DNA of 6,032 nucleotides, taken from an uncultured Spirochaetaceae bacterium. GTDB lineage: Bacteria; Spirochaetota; Spirochaetia; Sphaerochaetales; Sphaerochaetaceae. This document shows, in pieces, positions 5,864-6,032 of the stretch. The DNA is taken from positions 1 through 6,032 of the forward strand of contig CALXON010000175.1 in NCBI GenBank assembly GCA_944389985.1, read 5' to 3'. The position numbers and the translations under genes are program-made. The notes under the pieces were generated by a model that saw only the letters and a program-made list of their open reading frames with translations, made no database searches and was not told the origin of the DNA. Position 1 is the stretch's first letter. The number at the start of each line of letters is the position of its first letter.

Positions 5864-6032
5864 TGAACAGAGGTCTCCAGACTCTTATCGACAGGGGATT
5901 CGTCAAGGACTGCACCGATTTTGACGGACTTTCCGATCTCATGGACAAGGGCCCTGTCACTTTCTACTGCGGTGTCGATCCGACAGGACCTTCACTTCAT
6001 GTCGGTCATATCGTTCCGTTCTTCGCCATGCA
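5863..6032 (+). CDS. tyrS: Tyrosyl-tRNA synthetase, N-terminal 56 residues, cut by window end
   Basis: The frame opens at an ATG overlapping the glyS stop (TGATG) and stays open to the last base. It encodes MNRGLQTLIDRGFVKDCTD at the start. Then comes TFYCGVDPTGPSLHVGH (33-49), with the substrate-pocket Tyr35 and the class I HIGH motif as HVGH at 46-49, followed by the IVPFFAM segment typical of bacterial TyrRS. The enzyme charges tRNA-Tyr and is normally about 400-420 residues, so most of it, including the KMSKS loop and any C-terminal S4 domain, lies beyond the window. It is the third gene of the gltX-glyS-tyrS operon. Confidence 0.93.
   Translation, partial: MNRGLQTLIDRGFVKDCTDFDGLSDLMDKGPVTFYCGVDPTGPSLHVGHIVPFFAM

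Noticed and set aside
1..6032. CRISPR array, tRNA/rRNA genes or insertion sequences
   Set aside because: No spaced direct repeats, cloverleaf-like sequences or transposase frames were seen; nearly all bases are covered by coding genes.

Overview
All genes in this window lie on the + strand and are packed almost end to end; I see no credible gene on the - strand. The organism looks like a bacterium of phylum Spirochaetota, probably a host-associated Sphaerochaetaceae-like lineage. The reasons are the spirochaete-style GltX and dimeric GlyRS sequences, strong AGGAGG-type ribosome binding sites, moderate G+C (roughly 50-55% by eye) and a 7TM-LuxR regulator of a kind common in gut and host-associated bacteria. 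This placement is an inference from remembered family sequences, not from a search.

Region A (1-2990) holds four tightly coupled genes. The first is the C-terminal part of a COG1106/RloA (AbiL)-type ATPase, cut by the window start. It overlaps an RloB-type Toprim-family partner by 8 nt. A seven-helix membrane protein with a C-terminal LuxR helix-turn-helix follows after 2 nt, and an alpha/beta hydrolase (esterase or monoglyceride-lipase type) begins at a GTG that overlaps the previous stop by 4 nt. The spacing implies one transcript.

The most notable observation is in the ATPase/RloB pair. Both reading frames are intact and the family fold signatures are recognisable, but the expected catalytic residues are replaced in both proteins. 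The ATPase has altered signature, Walker B Glu, D-loop and switch-His positions; the RloB homologue lacks the first Toprim Glu and the first Asp of the DxD motif. RloAB/AbiL pairs are known as phage-defence or restriction-linked modules, so this looks like a paired pseudoenzyme or strongly diverged derivative sitting beside a membrane-bound regulator.

Region B (2991-3051) is a 61-nt intergenic gap. It holds a perfect 7-bp inverted repeat starting at the hydrolase stop codon, a plausible sigma70-like promoter overlapping it, and a good ribosome binding site.

Region C (3052-6032) is an aminoacyl-tRNA synthetase operon: gltX, glyS (single-chain alpha2 type) and the first 56 codons of tyrS, cut by the window end. 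Gaps are 1 nt and -1 nt, each start with its own Shine-Dalgarno sequence. There is no room for a T-box leader. A short AT-rich stretch near the end of gltX combines a terminator-like hairpin with a -10-like box and may allow internal control of glyS-tyrS.
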